Shown: positions 1-6,612, counted from the stretch's first letter. The stretch: 11,850 bases of DNA from JACQCF01 sp043742785 (GCA_043742785.1 JAYTXU010000035.1:1-11850), one strand, 5' to 3'. A program made the numbers and translations. The notes: generated by a model not told the origin, from the sequence alone.

Positions 1-92
1 GCTTCACGGTGGGAGTCGCTTTCAAAAAAGAAATGCGCTTCACTGGTTGCACTAAAAGGCATTTTCTTAAAACCGTAAAACTTGCAATACAT
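1..92 (-). CDS. ExeA/MshM/GspA-family AAA+ ATPase, N-terminal fragment cut by the window edge
   Basis: The minus strand opens with ATG at 92 and stays open to base 1, giving 30 codons that begin MYCKFYGFKKMPF. The pattern of aromatic residues, then Gly-Phe-Lys-Lys-x-Pro-Phe, then a stretch ending in F-F-E-S-D-S-H-R-E-A, is the recognisable start of ExeA/GspA/MshM-type ATPases, which usually open with MYxxFFGLxxxPF and SPSHREAL. A strong ribosome binding site, AAGGAG (97-102), overlaps the stop of the secretin gene, so the two are probably translated together. ExeA-type proteins use ATP and peptidoglycan binding to help secretins assemble in the outer membrane, and mshM follows mshL in MSHA clusters. 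The Walker motifs lie outside the window. The family call rests on the N-terminal signature plus position and is fairly secure. Confidence 0.8.
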   Translation of the reverse strand, partial: MYCKFYGFKKMPFSATSEAHFFFESDSHRE

Positions 93-100
93 TAGACTCC

Positions 101-1579
101 TTACTTCTTATTAAATTTTCCTTCTATTGCTTGTGTATCGATAATATTAGATGAAACCTGCTCATCTGGAGCCATGATATGGGCTGTAATAAAAATGACT
201 AATTCAATTTTATCTGTTCCTTTAACAGTTCTATCAAATAAATGTCCTAATACAGGAATTTTTGATAAAAATGGAATTCCAACAACCTGATCGTTTTGAA
301 CATCTTTAAGTAAACCACCCATCATCACTGTTCCATTATCTGGGATAGTTAACTGTGTTTCAGCTTCGCGGGTTGAAATGATGGGATATTCGACCAAGGT
401 TACTCCATTTTGGTCAACAACCTTGGCTGTTGTTGAATAGGAAGAAACAGCGGGATGAACGATTAAATTAATGTAATTTTCTTTCTCCCCCCAGATTTGT
501 GGAACGACATTTAATTGAATACCGATGTCTTTGTATTCTTGTAGGGACCCACCGATAATATTGTTTGTTGTAGTACTTACTGTTGTTTGGATAATTGGGA
601 ATTTAGTTCCAATAAGAATCGTTGCTTCTTGGTTATTTAATGTCATTAAGATTGGTGCAGAAAGAGTGTTAGATTTAGAATTTTCTTCTAAGGCATGCAG
701 AATAACTTCAAATTGGGTGCTTGTGAGATGTTTAAATAAGAATTGAGCTCCGCTATTAGCTGCGGTTAAACCGGAAGTTTGTGGTAAAAACATTGAAGGT
801 GTTGTTGAAAGAGAGTGAGAAGCAATGCTGTTGCTTCCTGAAGTAGCTAGTTGATTTGCTGCTGAAGTGACTAATGCTCCTGCCTCTGCGCCAGCTGCGC
901 CTGTTCCCCAATCAACTCCTAGGTCTTTCAATAGATTATGATTAACTTCGAGAATGCGTGTTTTGATTAAAATTTGTTTGGGCATTACGTCTAATTCTTC
1001 TAGAAGAGATGCAATTTGTTCAAGACGGCCAGCTGAATCGGAAACAACTAATACCTTTGTTCTCTTGAGTTTCTTTTCAGCCGCATCTGATTTTTTTCCC
1101 ATTGCTGTTCCAAATTCCCAACCTGATTGACCGGTTGTCTCAAGAACAGAGGTCTTTCCAGACGATGAAAGAATTGGAGTAATAGCTTTGAGAGCATCAT
1201 TTGCATCAATATATTTAAAGTTAAAAACTTTAACTTGAACCTCGTTTTTAGCAGTGCTGCCTGATGGACCTAGCGGAGTTATCATAATGACATTTTTTTG
1301 ACGGTAGGCATCAAGATTATAGGTTCTTAAGATAACATTCAAAGCTGTTTGCCAATCCACTTGAGCAAGATCAATGGTGACGGTTCCCGTTACTGTTGGT
1401 CCAGGAACAATATTAATATCCTTACCATCACTTTTGGCCAGAGCAGAAATAGCCTGCAGGACAACCTTGATATCCGTATCTTTGAATGTCAGATTATTAA
1501 CGGTTGCTGCCTGTGCATTGACGACAAGAATAAAACACAGCACAAATGTCATCAGGATGCTTTTTTGAATGATCTTCAT
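101..1579 (-). CDS. Outer-membrane secretin (MshL/PilQ/GspD family)
   Basis: This 492-residue protein forms the outer-membrane channel through which the pilus is extruded. Residues 1-24 are a Sec signal peptide: a basic start, a hydrophobic core and a likely cut after AQA. An N-terminal STN/N0-like domain (about 25-105) carries the repeated beta-alpha pattern ending in VIMITP. An N1-type domain follows (about 115-210). The secretin core (about 285-475) includes the family signature around residues 436-452, GIPFLSKIPVLGHLFDRT, preceded by MMGGLLKD. It is shorter than typical PilQ and close to MshL in size, with no AMIN domains visible. The start is set by GGAGGA upstream of ATG 1579. It follows the PilP-like gene after a 33-base gap and sits just before the ExeA-like gene, matching the K-L-M order of MSHA loci. 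A Ser/Ala/Gly-rich insert lies between N1 and the core, at about residues 225-260. Confidence 0.93.
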   Translation of the reverse strand: MKIIQKSILMTFVLCFILVVNAQAATVNNLTFKDTDIKVVLQAISALAKSDGKDINIVPGPTVTGTVTIDLAQVDWQTALNVILRTYNLDAYRQKNVIMITPLGPSGSTAKNEVQVKVFNFKYIDANDALKAITPILSSSGKTSVLETTGQSGWEFGTAMGKKSDAAEKKLKRTKVLVVSDSAGRLEQIASLLEELDVMPKQILIKTRILEVNHNLLKDLGVDWGTGAAGAEAGALVTSAANQLATSGSNSIASHSLSTTPSMFLPQTSGLTAANSGAQFLFKHLTSTQFEVILHALEENSKSNTLSAPILMTLNNQEATILIGTKFPIIQTTVSTTTNNIIGGSLQEYKDIGIQLNVVPQIWGEKENYINLIVHPAVSSYSTTAKVVDQNGVTLVEYPIISTREAETQLTIPDNGTVMMGGLLKDVQNDQVVGIPFLSKIPVLGHLFDRTVKGTDKIELVIFITAHIMAPDEQVSSNIIDTQAIEGKFNKK

Positions 1580-1612
1580 AACTTATTTCCTCCATTGGGG
1601 ATTATATAAAAC

Positions 1613-2008
1613 TTATTGTTCAAGAATCAATTCAATACATTTATCGAGAGTATTAATATTACAAATGGTCGTACTGTTTTCTGTAATCTTAACAACTTTT
1701 TTTCCTTCTATTTCTTCTCCAACCTTAAGAAGCGTATCATTGATAACAACCATTGGCTGGGCTTTGTCAGTAACAATGCCGCCTATGGTAAAACCATTAA
1801 TCACTACCTTCATTGAAGCAATCTTTGCTTTTAAAGATGGTATTTGGGCAATAACCGTTTGTTTATGATGAAGATCATTGATCTTTAGAGTTTGCACTAC
1901 ATCTAATTTAATAAATAGAAACATTGAAGTTATTCCAAAAAGAGAAAAAATAAAAAGAAGTTTTATAGGGTTATCTTTAAGAAACGCGTATAAATATTTA
2001 TTTTGCAT
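1613..2008 (-). CDS. Small inner-membrane PilP/MshK/GspC-like alignment protein
   Basis: The 131-residue product has a short cytoplasmic N-terminus, one membrane helix (about 17-34), a short helical linker (35-65) and a compact beta-rich C-terminal domain (about 68-131). The segment VINGFTIGGIVTDKAQ followed by V-V-I-N-D-T-L-L-K-V-G-E-E-I-E-G resembles the homology region of GspC and PilP: 'gxxxxxxpxAiindxxlxvGdxixg'. Those domains contact the periplasmic N-domains of secretins. Its size and its position directly before the secretin match MshK. Its start overlaps the end of the PilM-like gene by 11 bases, so translation is probably coupled. The fold assignment is an inference from a short motif; a profile search (HHpred against PilP and GspC) would settle it. 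The linker could also stand in for the missing PilO. Confidence 0.65.
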   Translation of the reverse strand: MQNKYLYAFLKDNPIKLLFIFSLFGITSMFLFIKLDVVQTLKINDLHHKQTVIAQIPSLKAKIASMKVVINGFTIGGIVTDKAQPMVVINDTLLKVGEEIEGKKVVKITENSTTICNINTLDKCIELILEQ

Positions 2009-2939
2009 GGATCATTTGCTTTACTTGGTTCTGAAGATTAACAGCTTGGGTGTATAGATTTAGATCAGTTTTCAACTGGGTTTCATTAAGAGTCTTTTGA
2101 CCATTGATAAAATGCCATGATAGGAGAATGTTGAAAAAGAGAACTGCTGTAAATAATAACGAAAGGTTGAAAAGTAGACCTTTACGTTCTTTTAAATTTA
2201 AAACATACTTTGAGGTTAGATTCAATTTAGATAAATCAATTTGTTCTAATTGATCATGAGAAACCTCTTCTCCACTGAGAGGTGTTTCTAGTTTCTTTAT
2301 ATTTTCCATTAAGAGGCTTCTTGCTTGTGTGTTTCCAGTAAAAAAAATGTGATTAATGTTCTTATTTGAACTTCTGCTGCAGGAATAGCGAATAGTATCG
2401 GTGATTTTACGTTCAAAATCATCTTCGTTTAAATCGTAAAGATCTCTAAAGAAAATAGGCTTAGATTTAGAAAAAACTACAATATTAACAGCATGTGATT
2501 TTAAGAAATGGACCAAACAGTAGTTTGAGCTTGGTGGAACCTGTATTTTTAAGAAATCGTCGATGGCTCCAATAGTTGATGCTGTTAAAGAAATAGGTAT
2601 TAAAGGGGTGTTTTTAAAACAGTCTAAATATTCGAGAAGAGTTAAGCGAGAGATAGCTGAATAAATTCCGTAAACGCCCCCTTCATTAACCGCAGTTACT
2701 TCGTAGGTTATTTCTATTTCATTTGTTTGGATAGATAAGGTTTCAGAGGCTTCTGTTTTTAAAGCTGAAGCTAAATCTTTGGTGGATGAATCAGGTAAAT
2801 GAAAATATTGTGTGACTACCTTTGGGCCAAAGATACGAATGGCAGCGAATTCTTTATTCTCAAATTCTTTCTGTTGAGCTAAAGCTTCTTGTAATTCTGC
2901 AGGAGATGAAACTTCAAATTGTGTAACTTTTTTATCCAT
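1998..2939 (-). CDS. Membrane-anchored PilM/MshI/GspL-like assembly platform protein
   Basis: This 313-residue protein has a large cytoplasmic region (1-253), one membrane helix (254-276) and a 37-residue periplasmic helical tail. Residues about 28-90 (FGPKVVTQYFHLP, then an Ala/Leu/Glu-rich helix and EIEITYEV) resemble the start of PilM, MshI and GspL actin-like domains. Residues about 195-215, with IFFTGN, resemble the last nucleotide-binding strand. The usual PilM opening phosphate motif (GIDIG) is absent, so ATP binding is doubtful. The tail is a short stand-in for PilN. In type IV pili, PilM/PilN link the ATPase to the secretin through PilO/PilP. The first 24 codons are repeated twice upstream, at 3347-3420 and 4141-4200. 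This is the only complete copy. The start follows GACAGG, about 12 bases away. It is separated from the PilX-like gene by about 1.3 kb of inserted cargo. Confidence 0.7.
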   Translation of the reverse strand: MDKKVTQFEVSSPAELQEALAQQKEFENKEFAAIRIFGPKVVTQYFHLPDSSTKDLASALKTEASETLSIQTNEIEITYEVTAVNEGGVYGIYSAISRLTLLEYLDCFKNTPLIPISLTASTIGAIDDFLKIQVPPSSNYCLVHFLKSHAVNIVVFSKSKPIFFRDLYDLNEDDFERKITDTIRYSCSRSSNKNINHIFFTGNTQARSLLMENIKKLETPLSGEEVSHDQLEQIDLSKLNLTSKYVLNLKERKGLLFNLSLLFTAVLFFNILLSWHFINGQKTLNETQLKTDLNLYTQAVNLQNQVKQMIHAK

Positions 2940-2956
2940 TAATTTACGCCTGTCAC
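2882..2956 (-). repeat. Repeat copy 1: 5' end of the intact PilM-like gene
   Basis: This is the reference copy of a threefold direct repeat. It covers about 16 bases upstream of the start codon and the first ~20 codons of the PilM-like gene. By hand alignment, copy 2 (3347-3420) matches it at roughly 62 of 75 positions with one single-base gap, and copy 3 (4143-4200) at roughly 47 of 58. The upstream element GTGACAGGC is shared with copy 2 but not copy 3. Confidence 0.9.
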
Positions 2957-2959
2957 TAT

Positions 2960-3133
2960 TTATTTAATGAAGAAAGGAATATTCACTACTAACATTTTCT
3001 TCCATTTTGCATATGCTTCTTTATCAAAAGTTTGTTTTAAGTTAAATTGAACGAATTCAAAATACTCATCCATCGAAAGAGTCTTTGCTTTGGAAATGAA
3101 CCTTTTAATGATGGGCAGCTTTAGTTTCTTCAT
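2960..3133 (-). CDS. Unrecognised 57-residue basic helical protein, second gene of a truncated two-gene unit
   Basis: ATG at 3133 opens a 57-codon frame beginning MKKLKLPIIKRFISKAK and ending VVNIPFFIK before TAA at 2960. It contains a Lys-rich amphipathic start, a helix with SMDEYFEFVQFNLKQ, and W-K-K-M followed by a hydrophobic end. The start codon overlaps the stop of the upstream frame (ATGAAATGA), a typical sign of translational coupling. The composition looks like real protein rather than chance, with no out-of-character stretches. I do not recognise the family. Small basic partners of this size are common in toxin-antitoxin pairs, and the neighbouring cargo is one, but that is only context. 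The stop lies 4 bases before repeat copy 1. No promoter is apparent immediately upstream. Confidence 0.6.
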   Translation of the reverse strand: MKKLKLPIIKRFISKAKTLSMDEYFEFVQFNLKQTFDKEAYAKWKKMLVVNIPFFIK

Positions 3134-3309
3134 TTCATAGTCTCTCGTATCTTATTATATAAATCAACTGTCCCATATTCTAGACACAACTTCTTAAGCA
3201 AATAAAAAACTGAACGTTTGTCCATAAAAAACTTGTTATGCGTTGCCAATATTGTGCACTTAATTTTATTCTCAAAATAATCGGGTGCTGTCCTCCCATT
3301 GTTCTGTTG
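3130..3309 (-). pseudogene. C-terminal remnant of an unknown gene
   Basis: A frame open from 3309 to the TGA at 3130 encodes about 59 residues ending LYNKIRETMK. The segment FFMDKRSVFYLLKKL followed by C-L-E-Y-G-T-V-D-L-Y looks like a genuine helical protein end. There is no good start or ribosome binding site at its upstream edge; stops (TAA at 3310-3312 and TGA) precede it, and the repeat copy 2 begins about 35 bases further upstream. The only internal ATG (3225) would give 31 residues. I read it as the tail of a gene that lost its front when the block was inserted or deleted. It overlaps the 57-codon gene by 4 bases and the two were probably once an operon. The family is not recognised. 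Confidence 0.45.
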
Positions 3310-3346
3310 TTATGTGTGTCAGACATTAACAATTAGCCGTTCTTTT

Positions 3347-3420
3347 AAGCTTCTTGCAATTCCGCGGGAGATGAAATTTCAAATAGTATGTTTTTTTATC
3401 CATTAACGTGTGCCTGTCAC
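3347..3420 (-). pseudogene. Repeat copy 2: frameshifted fragment of the PilM-like gene start
   Basis: On the minus strand this reads GTGACAGGC, a spacer, then ATG GAT AAA AAA as in the intact gene. A one-base deletion within the next few codons then shifts the frame. In the shifted frame the residues E-I-S-S-P-A-E-L-Q-E-A can still be read, matching residues 9-19 of the intact protein. Similarity stops around codon 20-22 (CAAGAAGCTTA). The actual reading frame from ATG 3403 ends at 3326 after 25 unrelated codons. It is a dead duplicate lying between HepT and the truncated unknown gene. Confidence 0.85.
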
Positions 3421-3435
3421 GAATTTCTTATATTG

Positions 3436-3795
3436 TTAGCGTATTTTATTTTTGGAATATTTTTTAAAAACAGTAAATGGCTTTAAAGATACAGCTAGAA
3501 TATCAAGTTTAGTCTCAATAATATCCCAGATAATCTCTTTATCTATTCCCGAATATTCATGAATAAGCATGTTCCGCAACCCAATGATCTTTTTCCACGG
3601 AACTTCTGGAATCTGTCGTTTGATATCGCTGGGTATTCTTTTAGAAGCTTCACCAATAATCTCTAGATTTCGAGCCACCGCATCCACAATAAGCGAATTC
3701 TTTGTAAATTTATCTTTGGACACGCCCTTGGTATATGTTTGAATTTTCTTGATAGAATCCAGAATGTCCTGAATGTATAACTTATAATCCCGCAT
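3436..3795 (-). CDS. hepT: HepT-like HEPN-domain RNase toxin
   Basis: The 119-residue all-helical protein carries the HEPN catalytic motif R-x4-H-x-Y as R74, H79 and Y81 (RNMLIHEY), followed by the usual I-D-x-x-x-I-W at the next helix. Residues 40-55 (VARNLEIIGEASKRIP) are typical of the HepT/DUF86 family. HepT toxins are RNases that cut RNA at the R-x4-H site. In characterised MntA-HepT pairs (Shewanella, cyanobacteria) the partner silences HepT by adding AMP units to the motif tyrosine, here Y81. The start codon lies inside the end of mntA with a 14-base overlap, so the pair is co-translated. The order antitoxin then toxin is usual. All key residues are present, so it is probably active. 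It lies inside a pilus operon, in a cargo block flanked by repeats. Confidence 0.92.
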   Translation of the reverse strand: MRDYKLYIQDILDSIKKIQTYTKGVSKDKFTKNSLIVDAVARNLEIIGEASKRIPSDIKRQIPEVPWKKIIGLRNMLIHEYSGIDKEIIWDIIETKLDILAVSLKPFTVFKKYSKNKIR

Positions 3796-4081
3796 ACAGA
3801 ACTTCCTTAAGAACTTGCTGACGAATGGAAGGCTTTAAGGCATCTTTGACGATCAGATCAACTTTCTTACCAAAACGTTTTTGAAGGAAAAATTTTAAAT
3901 CCATAAAATGGTCAAAGGTTTTCTGCCCCTTATTAAACTCGACCAAAACATCTAAATCGCTTTTAGAATGCTGTTGTCCTTTGGCAAAAGAACCAAAAAG
4001 ACCTATACGCTTGACACCAAAAGAACGGATGTCATTGCTATATTCATTGAATTTATAAAGAATTGTTTGTTGAGCAGTCAT
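3782..4081 (-). CDS. mntA: MntA-like nucleotidyltransferase antitoxin
   Basis: The preferred product is 99 residues, starting MTAQQTILYKF at ATG 4081. The minimal nucleotidyltransferase motif GSx10DxD is exact: G30-S31, then D42 and D44, with the third acidic residue at D75 in KKVDLIV. MntA proteins transfer AMP from ATP to the tyrosine of HepT and so neutralise it. A longer frame could begin at TTG 4129, but it would run over the promoter found at 4092-4120, and the shorter length is normal for the family. The ATG lies only about 10 bases after the -10 box, so the message may be leaderless or nearly so. It overlaps hepT by 14 bases. Confidence 0.92.
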   Translation of the reverse strand: MTAQQTILYKFNEYSNDIRSFGVKRIGLFGSFAKGQQHSKSDLDVLVEFNKGQKTFDHFMDLKFFLQKRFGKKVDLIVKDALKPSIRQQVLKEVLYAGL

Positions 4082-4091
4082 AATTAAATAA

Positions 4092-4120
4092 AGTATGCCA
4101 GATTTTACAAGGTTTGACAA
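4092..4120 (-). promoter_or_regulatory. Candidate sigma70-type promoter of mntA-hepT
   Basis: Reading leftward, TTGTCA (4115-4120), a 17-base spacer and CATACT (4092-4097) resemble a -35/-10 pair (5 of 6 and 4 of 6 matches). The ATG of mntA is 10 bases past the -10 box. This would let the cargo be expressed independently of the pilus operon. It is a pattern match only. Confidence 0.5.
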
Positions 4121-4140
4121 GTTTTTCAACCTTCATTTTG

Positions 4141-4200
4141 CTAAATTTCTTGCAATTCTGAGGGTGATGAAATTTCAAATTGTATAATTTTATTATTCAT
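4141..4200 (-). pseudogene. Repeat copy 3: in-frame 19-codon stub of a PilM-like gene
   Basis: ATG at 4200 opens a frame encoding MNNKIIQFEISSPSELQEI and then stops at TAG. It aligns without gaps to the first 19 residues of the intact PilM-like protein. The differences are mostly conservative (V/I, V/I, A/S) and many codon changes are silent. A one-base loss near codon 20 relative to the intact gene creates the stop. The stub begins 19 bases after the PilX-like gene, exactly where the next operon gene would be expected. It therefore probably marks the original position of the gene before the cargo arrived. A 19-residue peptide could still be made. Confidence 0.8.
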
Positions 4201-4219
4201 TAGTATTAGATTTCTAAAG

Positions 4220-5173
4220 TTAACAAGAGACTTCTGACCAGCAAGTAGTTACAACTTTATTGGCTGTGCCCGAAGCATAGGCTTCCATGATATCACTCAC
4301 TACAACTGAATTATAAGTGATAGTAACACTGCTTCCGTTGACGCTTGTTGTTGTATTTGCGTTGCCATTAATATAAACAGATCCAGTGATATTTACACCA
4401 CCGCCTATACTACTAAAGGAACCGCCTTCAATCCAGATAATACCTGTAAAGTTTACAGCTTGATTTCCTGCGCCAGACATATCTAAACTTCCTCCATCAA
4501 CAATTAAGAAACCTGTTGATGTCCATCCGCCTGACAATTTTAGTGTTTGATTAGAACTTAATTTAACGTAGGCTAATTTATTGGTGAAAGCTAGGATTGA
4601 GACGTTGTTACCGTTTCCGCAAGGGTGATTATTAGCTGTACAGTCATAATAGGTGGAAGTGTTAGTCGCGGTTTTTTGTGCTTGATCTTTTGTTATTCCA
4701 AAAACAGTTTGAAAATTTGCAGCGCTCTGACTTTGGCTGATTGTTCCATTAATTGTAGGGTTACCATTTGTATTAACAGTTCCGGTGGTTGATAGTGCTG
4801 AAGTAAGGCTGGAATAACCAAGTTGAGCAAATATCTTTTGATTGATTTGTGAATTTGAAGAAGTGCCAGTTGAAGTAATCGTCCATGGTTTACCTATTGG
4901 AAGCGTAATGACTGTTGTATATGTACCTGTTGAAATATTAGTATCTGCAGGTAAGGTTACTGGATAGGTTTGTGAAGATGTATAAGTAGTTACTAATGTT
5001 TTAGCTTTTTCTAAACCAGCATCAGCTGCCCAAAAAGCTTGAGCAGATAAGGCTTGGGTAGTAGATGTTTTTCCCTGCATCATTGAATAATTCAGGGACC
5101 CTACCCCTATTCCACTAAAAAGCACCATTGCACCTATAGCCAGAGCTAAACTAGAGCCTTTGGAATTCTTCAT
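4220..5173 (-). CDS. PilX/MshP-like minor pilin-type protein with a beta-rich C-terminal domain
   Basis: This 317-residue protein begins MKNSKGSSLALAIGAMVLF, a PilX_N-type leader with a prepilin-like Gly at residue 6 and a membrane helix at about 8-28, then FWAADAGLEKAK, the hallmark 'AfxAAeaGle' of PilX/MshP proteins. Such proteins usually seat near the pilus tip or prime assembly. From about residue 125 onward the sequence is rich in Asn, Gly, Ser and Thr, with short alternating strands (for example LSGGWTSTGFLIVDGGSLDM and INGNANTTTSVNGSSVTI). That pattern suggests a beta-helix or beta-solenoid, unusual on a minor pilin. Cysteine pairs occur at the 'YYDC...HPCG' stretch and at the extreme C-terminus. 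The start overlaps the previous gene by 4 bases (ATGA). Confidence 0.8.
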   Translation of the reverse strand: MKNSKGSSLALAIGAMVLFSGIGVGSLNYSMMQGKTSTTQALSAQAFWAADAGLEKAKTLVTTYTSSQTYPVTLPADTNISTGTYTTVITLPIGKPWTITSTGTSSNSQINQKIFAQLGYSSLTSALSTTGTVNTNGNPTINGTISQSQSAANFQTVFGITKDQAQKTATNTSTYYDCTANNHPCGNGNNVSILAFTNKLAYVKLSSNQTLKLSGGWTSTGFLIVDGGSLDMSGAGNQAVNFTGIIWIEGGSFSSIGGGVNITGSVYINGNANTTTSVNGSSVTITYNSVVVSDIMEAYASGTANKVVTTCWSEVSC

Positions 5174-5625
5174 GGATTTCTCCTTGTAGCGCTGAGTGAA
5201 TAATTAAAATTTATGTTATTTTTAGTACCATTTAAAACTATTTTTACTAAAGAACCAGAAATAGTAGGAGTAAATGTAAGGTTTGAAACTCCTTTGATAA
5301 TAGGAGTATTTGTCGAACTACCGCAAGTGGTGCTATAAACTAAATTAATTCCGTTAATGTAAAATATTTTAGTGCTGCTATTTGCTGTAATAGTTAAACA
5401 ATTACTTGAATATGTCGGGGCTGATGTGGATTGGCGCACATTTTCACGAATTAATTGTAAGGCATATTGCGAATCGTTATACACATTAGACTGATTACGA
5501 AGGTCTTTATAAGATTTATAAGCAATGTTTAACATGGCAGCCATCATAAGTACAACAATCGTGGAGATGATTATAACGATTAACAGTTCTATAAAAGAAA
5601 ACCCTCTTTTGTAACTTATCATCAA
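5170..5625 (-). CDS. Minor pilin, PilW/MshO-like prepilin
   Basis: This 151-residue protein has a type IV prepilin signal, MMISYKRG then FSFIELLIVII: the peptidase cut follows G8, the first mature residue is F9 and the conserved Glu5 is E13. The hydrophobic helix runs to about residue 32, followed by a long polar helix (KSYKDLRNQSNVYNDSQYAL, then LIRENVRQS) typical of PilW, MshO and GspJ. The rest is beta-rich, with two Cys. The start ATG overlaps the stop of the upstream minor pilin by 4 bases, and its own stop overlaps the next gene by 4 bases, so the three minor pilins form a tight translational cassette. Confidence 0.85.
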   Translation of the reverse strand: MMISYKRGFSFIELLIVIIISTIVVLMMAAMLNIAYKSYKDLRNQSNVYNDSQYALQLIRENVRQSTSAPTYSSNCLTITANSSTKIFYINGINLVYSTTCGSSTNTPIIKGVSNLTFTPTISGSLVKIVLNGTKNNINFNYSLSATRRNP

Positions 5626-6074
5626 GCCCCCACGTAGGTTTCTAATTTAACGTTACGACTGGAAGATTCACCAGGTTCTGTCCATGTTACACAAACACCC
5701 ACTGGTATTGGAGATGGCCCAGTACAATCTTTTATAGTAGGTGCTGTATTTGAACATGGATCAGGAATTGCAGCTGTTGGCCAAGTAATCTTTCGGATCC
5801 CTGTTATACCTCCAATAGATACTGAGGATCCGTTTAATCCATCAGTAGGCATGTTTACATCTGAACATCCTGTCGTACTTTTTATATCTTCCATTCTTGA
5901 ATCAGCAATCCAGGTTGCCAATTGAGCATGAAGGGTCCGATTATATAATTTTTGGGCATTGTAATAAAAAGCCATTCCTCCTGTCATTACAATCCCAAGT
6001 ACTACAATAGCAATAAGCGATTCTATAATTGAAAATCCTGAATCACTTAATTTAATGCATTTCTTAAGATGCAT
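5622..6074 (-). CDS. Minor pilin, PilV/MshD-like prepilin
   Basis: The product is 150 residues, beginning MHLKKCIKLSDSG then FSIIESLIAIVVLG. The prepilin peptidase cut follows G13 and the conserved Glu5 is E18. The helix continues with LYNRTLHAQLATWIADSRME, typical of PilV, GspI and MshD. The C-terminal part is beta-rich with several Cys (C-S-D-V, P-D-P-C-S, K-D-C, V-C-V-T) that may form disulfides. I chose ATG 6074, four bases after the end of the upstream pilin, rather than ATG 6134, which would add 20 residues ahead of the signal and overlap the pilin gene by 55 bases. Prepilin leaders are normally short. Confidence 0.82.
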   Translation of the reverse strand: MHLKKCIKLSDSGFSIIESLIAIVVLGIVMTGGMAFYYNAQKLYNRTLHAQLATWIADSRMEDIKSTTGCSDVNMPTDGLNGSSVSIGGITGIRKITWPTAAIPDPCSNTAPTIKDCTGPSPIPVGVCVTWTEPGESSSRNVKLETYVGA

Positions 6075-6078
6075 GAAA

Positions 6079-6612
6079 TTAATATTCTCTCCAATTGGAT
6101 CCGGTTGTAGAGTACATAATTCTTCCTGAATCATCCATTTCTACTTTAATATTAGAAACTTCTGAGAAATTGCGAGCTCCTGTGCCACCATTGGCATTCA
6201 TTGCTTTATTGGCCCCTGCATATTGATTAGAACCGGCTGATGTGCTGCCATTAGCTCCGATTATAAAATTTATTGCTGTTGTTCCATCTGAGAAATTAGT
6301 ACCTGTTTTGAAAGCGTAAGAGCTATTGGAGAAATATTTAGCAGGAGCTAAGGAAACTCCTAATAAATTGCCAATTTCAGTGGAGGCTCCCGTATTGTAA
6401 ATAACGCCATCAACTGTATATTGATTATATGATGCAAAATAGGTTCTTTCTGTTGAACGAAGTGCTCCTAAACCTGCTACTGCTTCTGATGCTTTGGATT
6501 TATCGGAATTACCAATGAACATAGGGCCTGCAACAGAAGCTAAGATACCAATGATCAGTAAAACAATTAATAATTCAATCATTGAAAAACCTTTTACCTT
6601 TAATCTTTTCAT
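6079..6612 (-). CDS. Type IV pilin-like protein, second of a tandem pair
   Basis: This 177-residue prepilin starts MKRLKVKG then FSMIELLIVLLIIG, with the cut after G8 and Glu5 at E13. Residues 38-58 (KASEAVAGLGALRSTERTYF) continue the pilin helix. The globular part is rich in Gly, Asn and Ser and has no Cys. The C-terminus VEMDDSGRIMY, a short turn and NWREY parallels that of the upstream pilin, as does the motif AKYFS, so the pair arose by duplication and then diverged strongly in the middle. A good ribosome binding site (CAGGAGAC) precedes ATG 6612. A 13-bp hairpin lies upstream and may set its expression relative to the first pilin. Confidence 0.9.
   Translation of the reverse strand: MKRLKVKGFSMIELLIVLLIIGILASVAGPMFIGNSDKSKASEAVAGLGALRSTERTYFASYNQYTVDGVIYNTGASTEIGNLLGVSLAPAKYFSNSSYAFKTGTNFSDGTTAINFIIGANGSTSAGSNQYAGANKAMNANGGTGARNFSEVSNIKVEMDDSGRIMYSTTGSNWREY

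Noticed and set aside
525..746. Plus-strand open frame opposite the secretin gene
   Set aside because: It lies wholly antisense to a strongly supported coding sequence, has no ribosome site and no recognisable protein character. The plus-strand frames at 1349-1868 and 10262-10465 were rejected for the same reasons.
4082..4129. N-terminal extension of mntA from a TTG start
   Set aside because: It would run across the promoter-like hexamers and lacks family similarity; ATG 4081 gives the normal length.
6075..6134. Upstream start for the PilV/MshD-like minor pilin
   Set aside because: It would put 33 residues ahead of the cleavage glycine and overlap the preceding pilin gene; ATG 6074 gives a normal leader.
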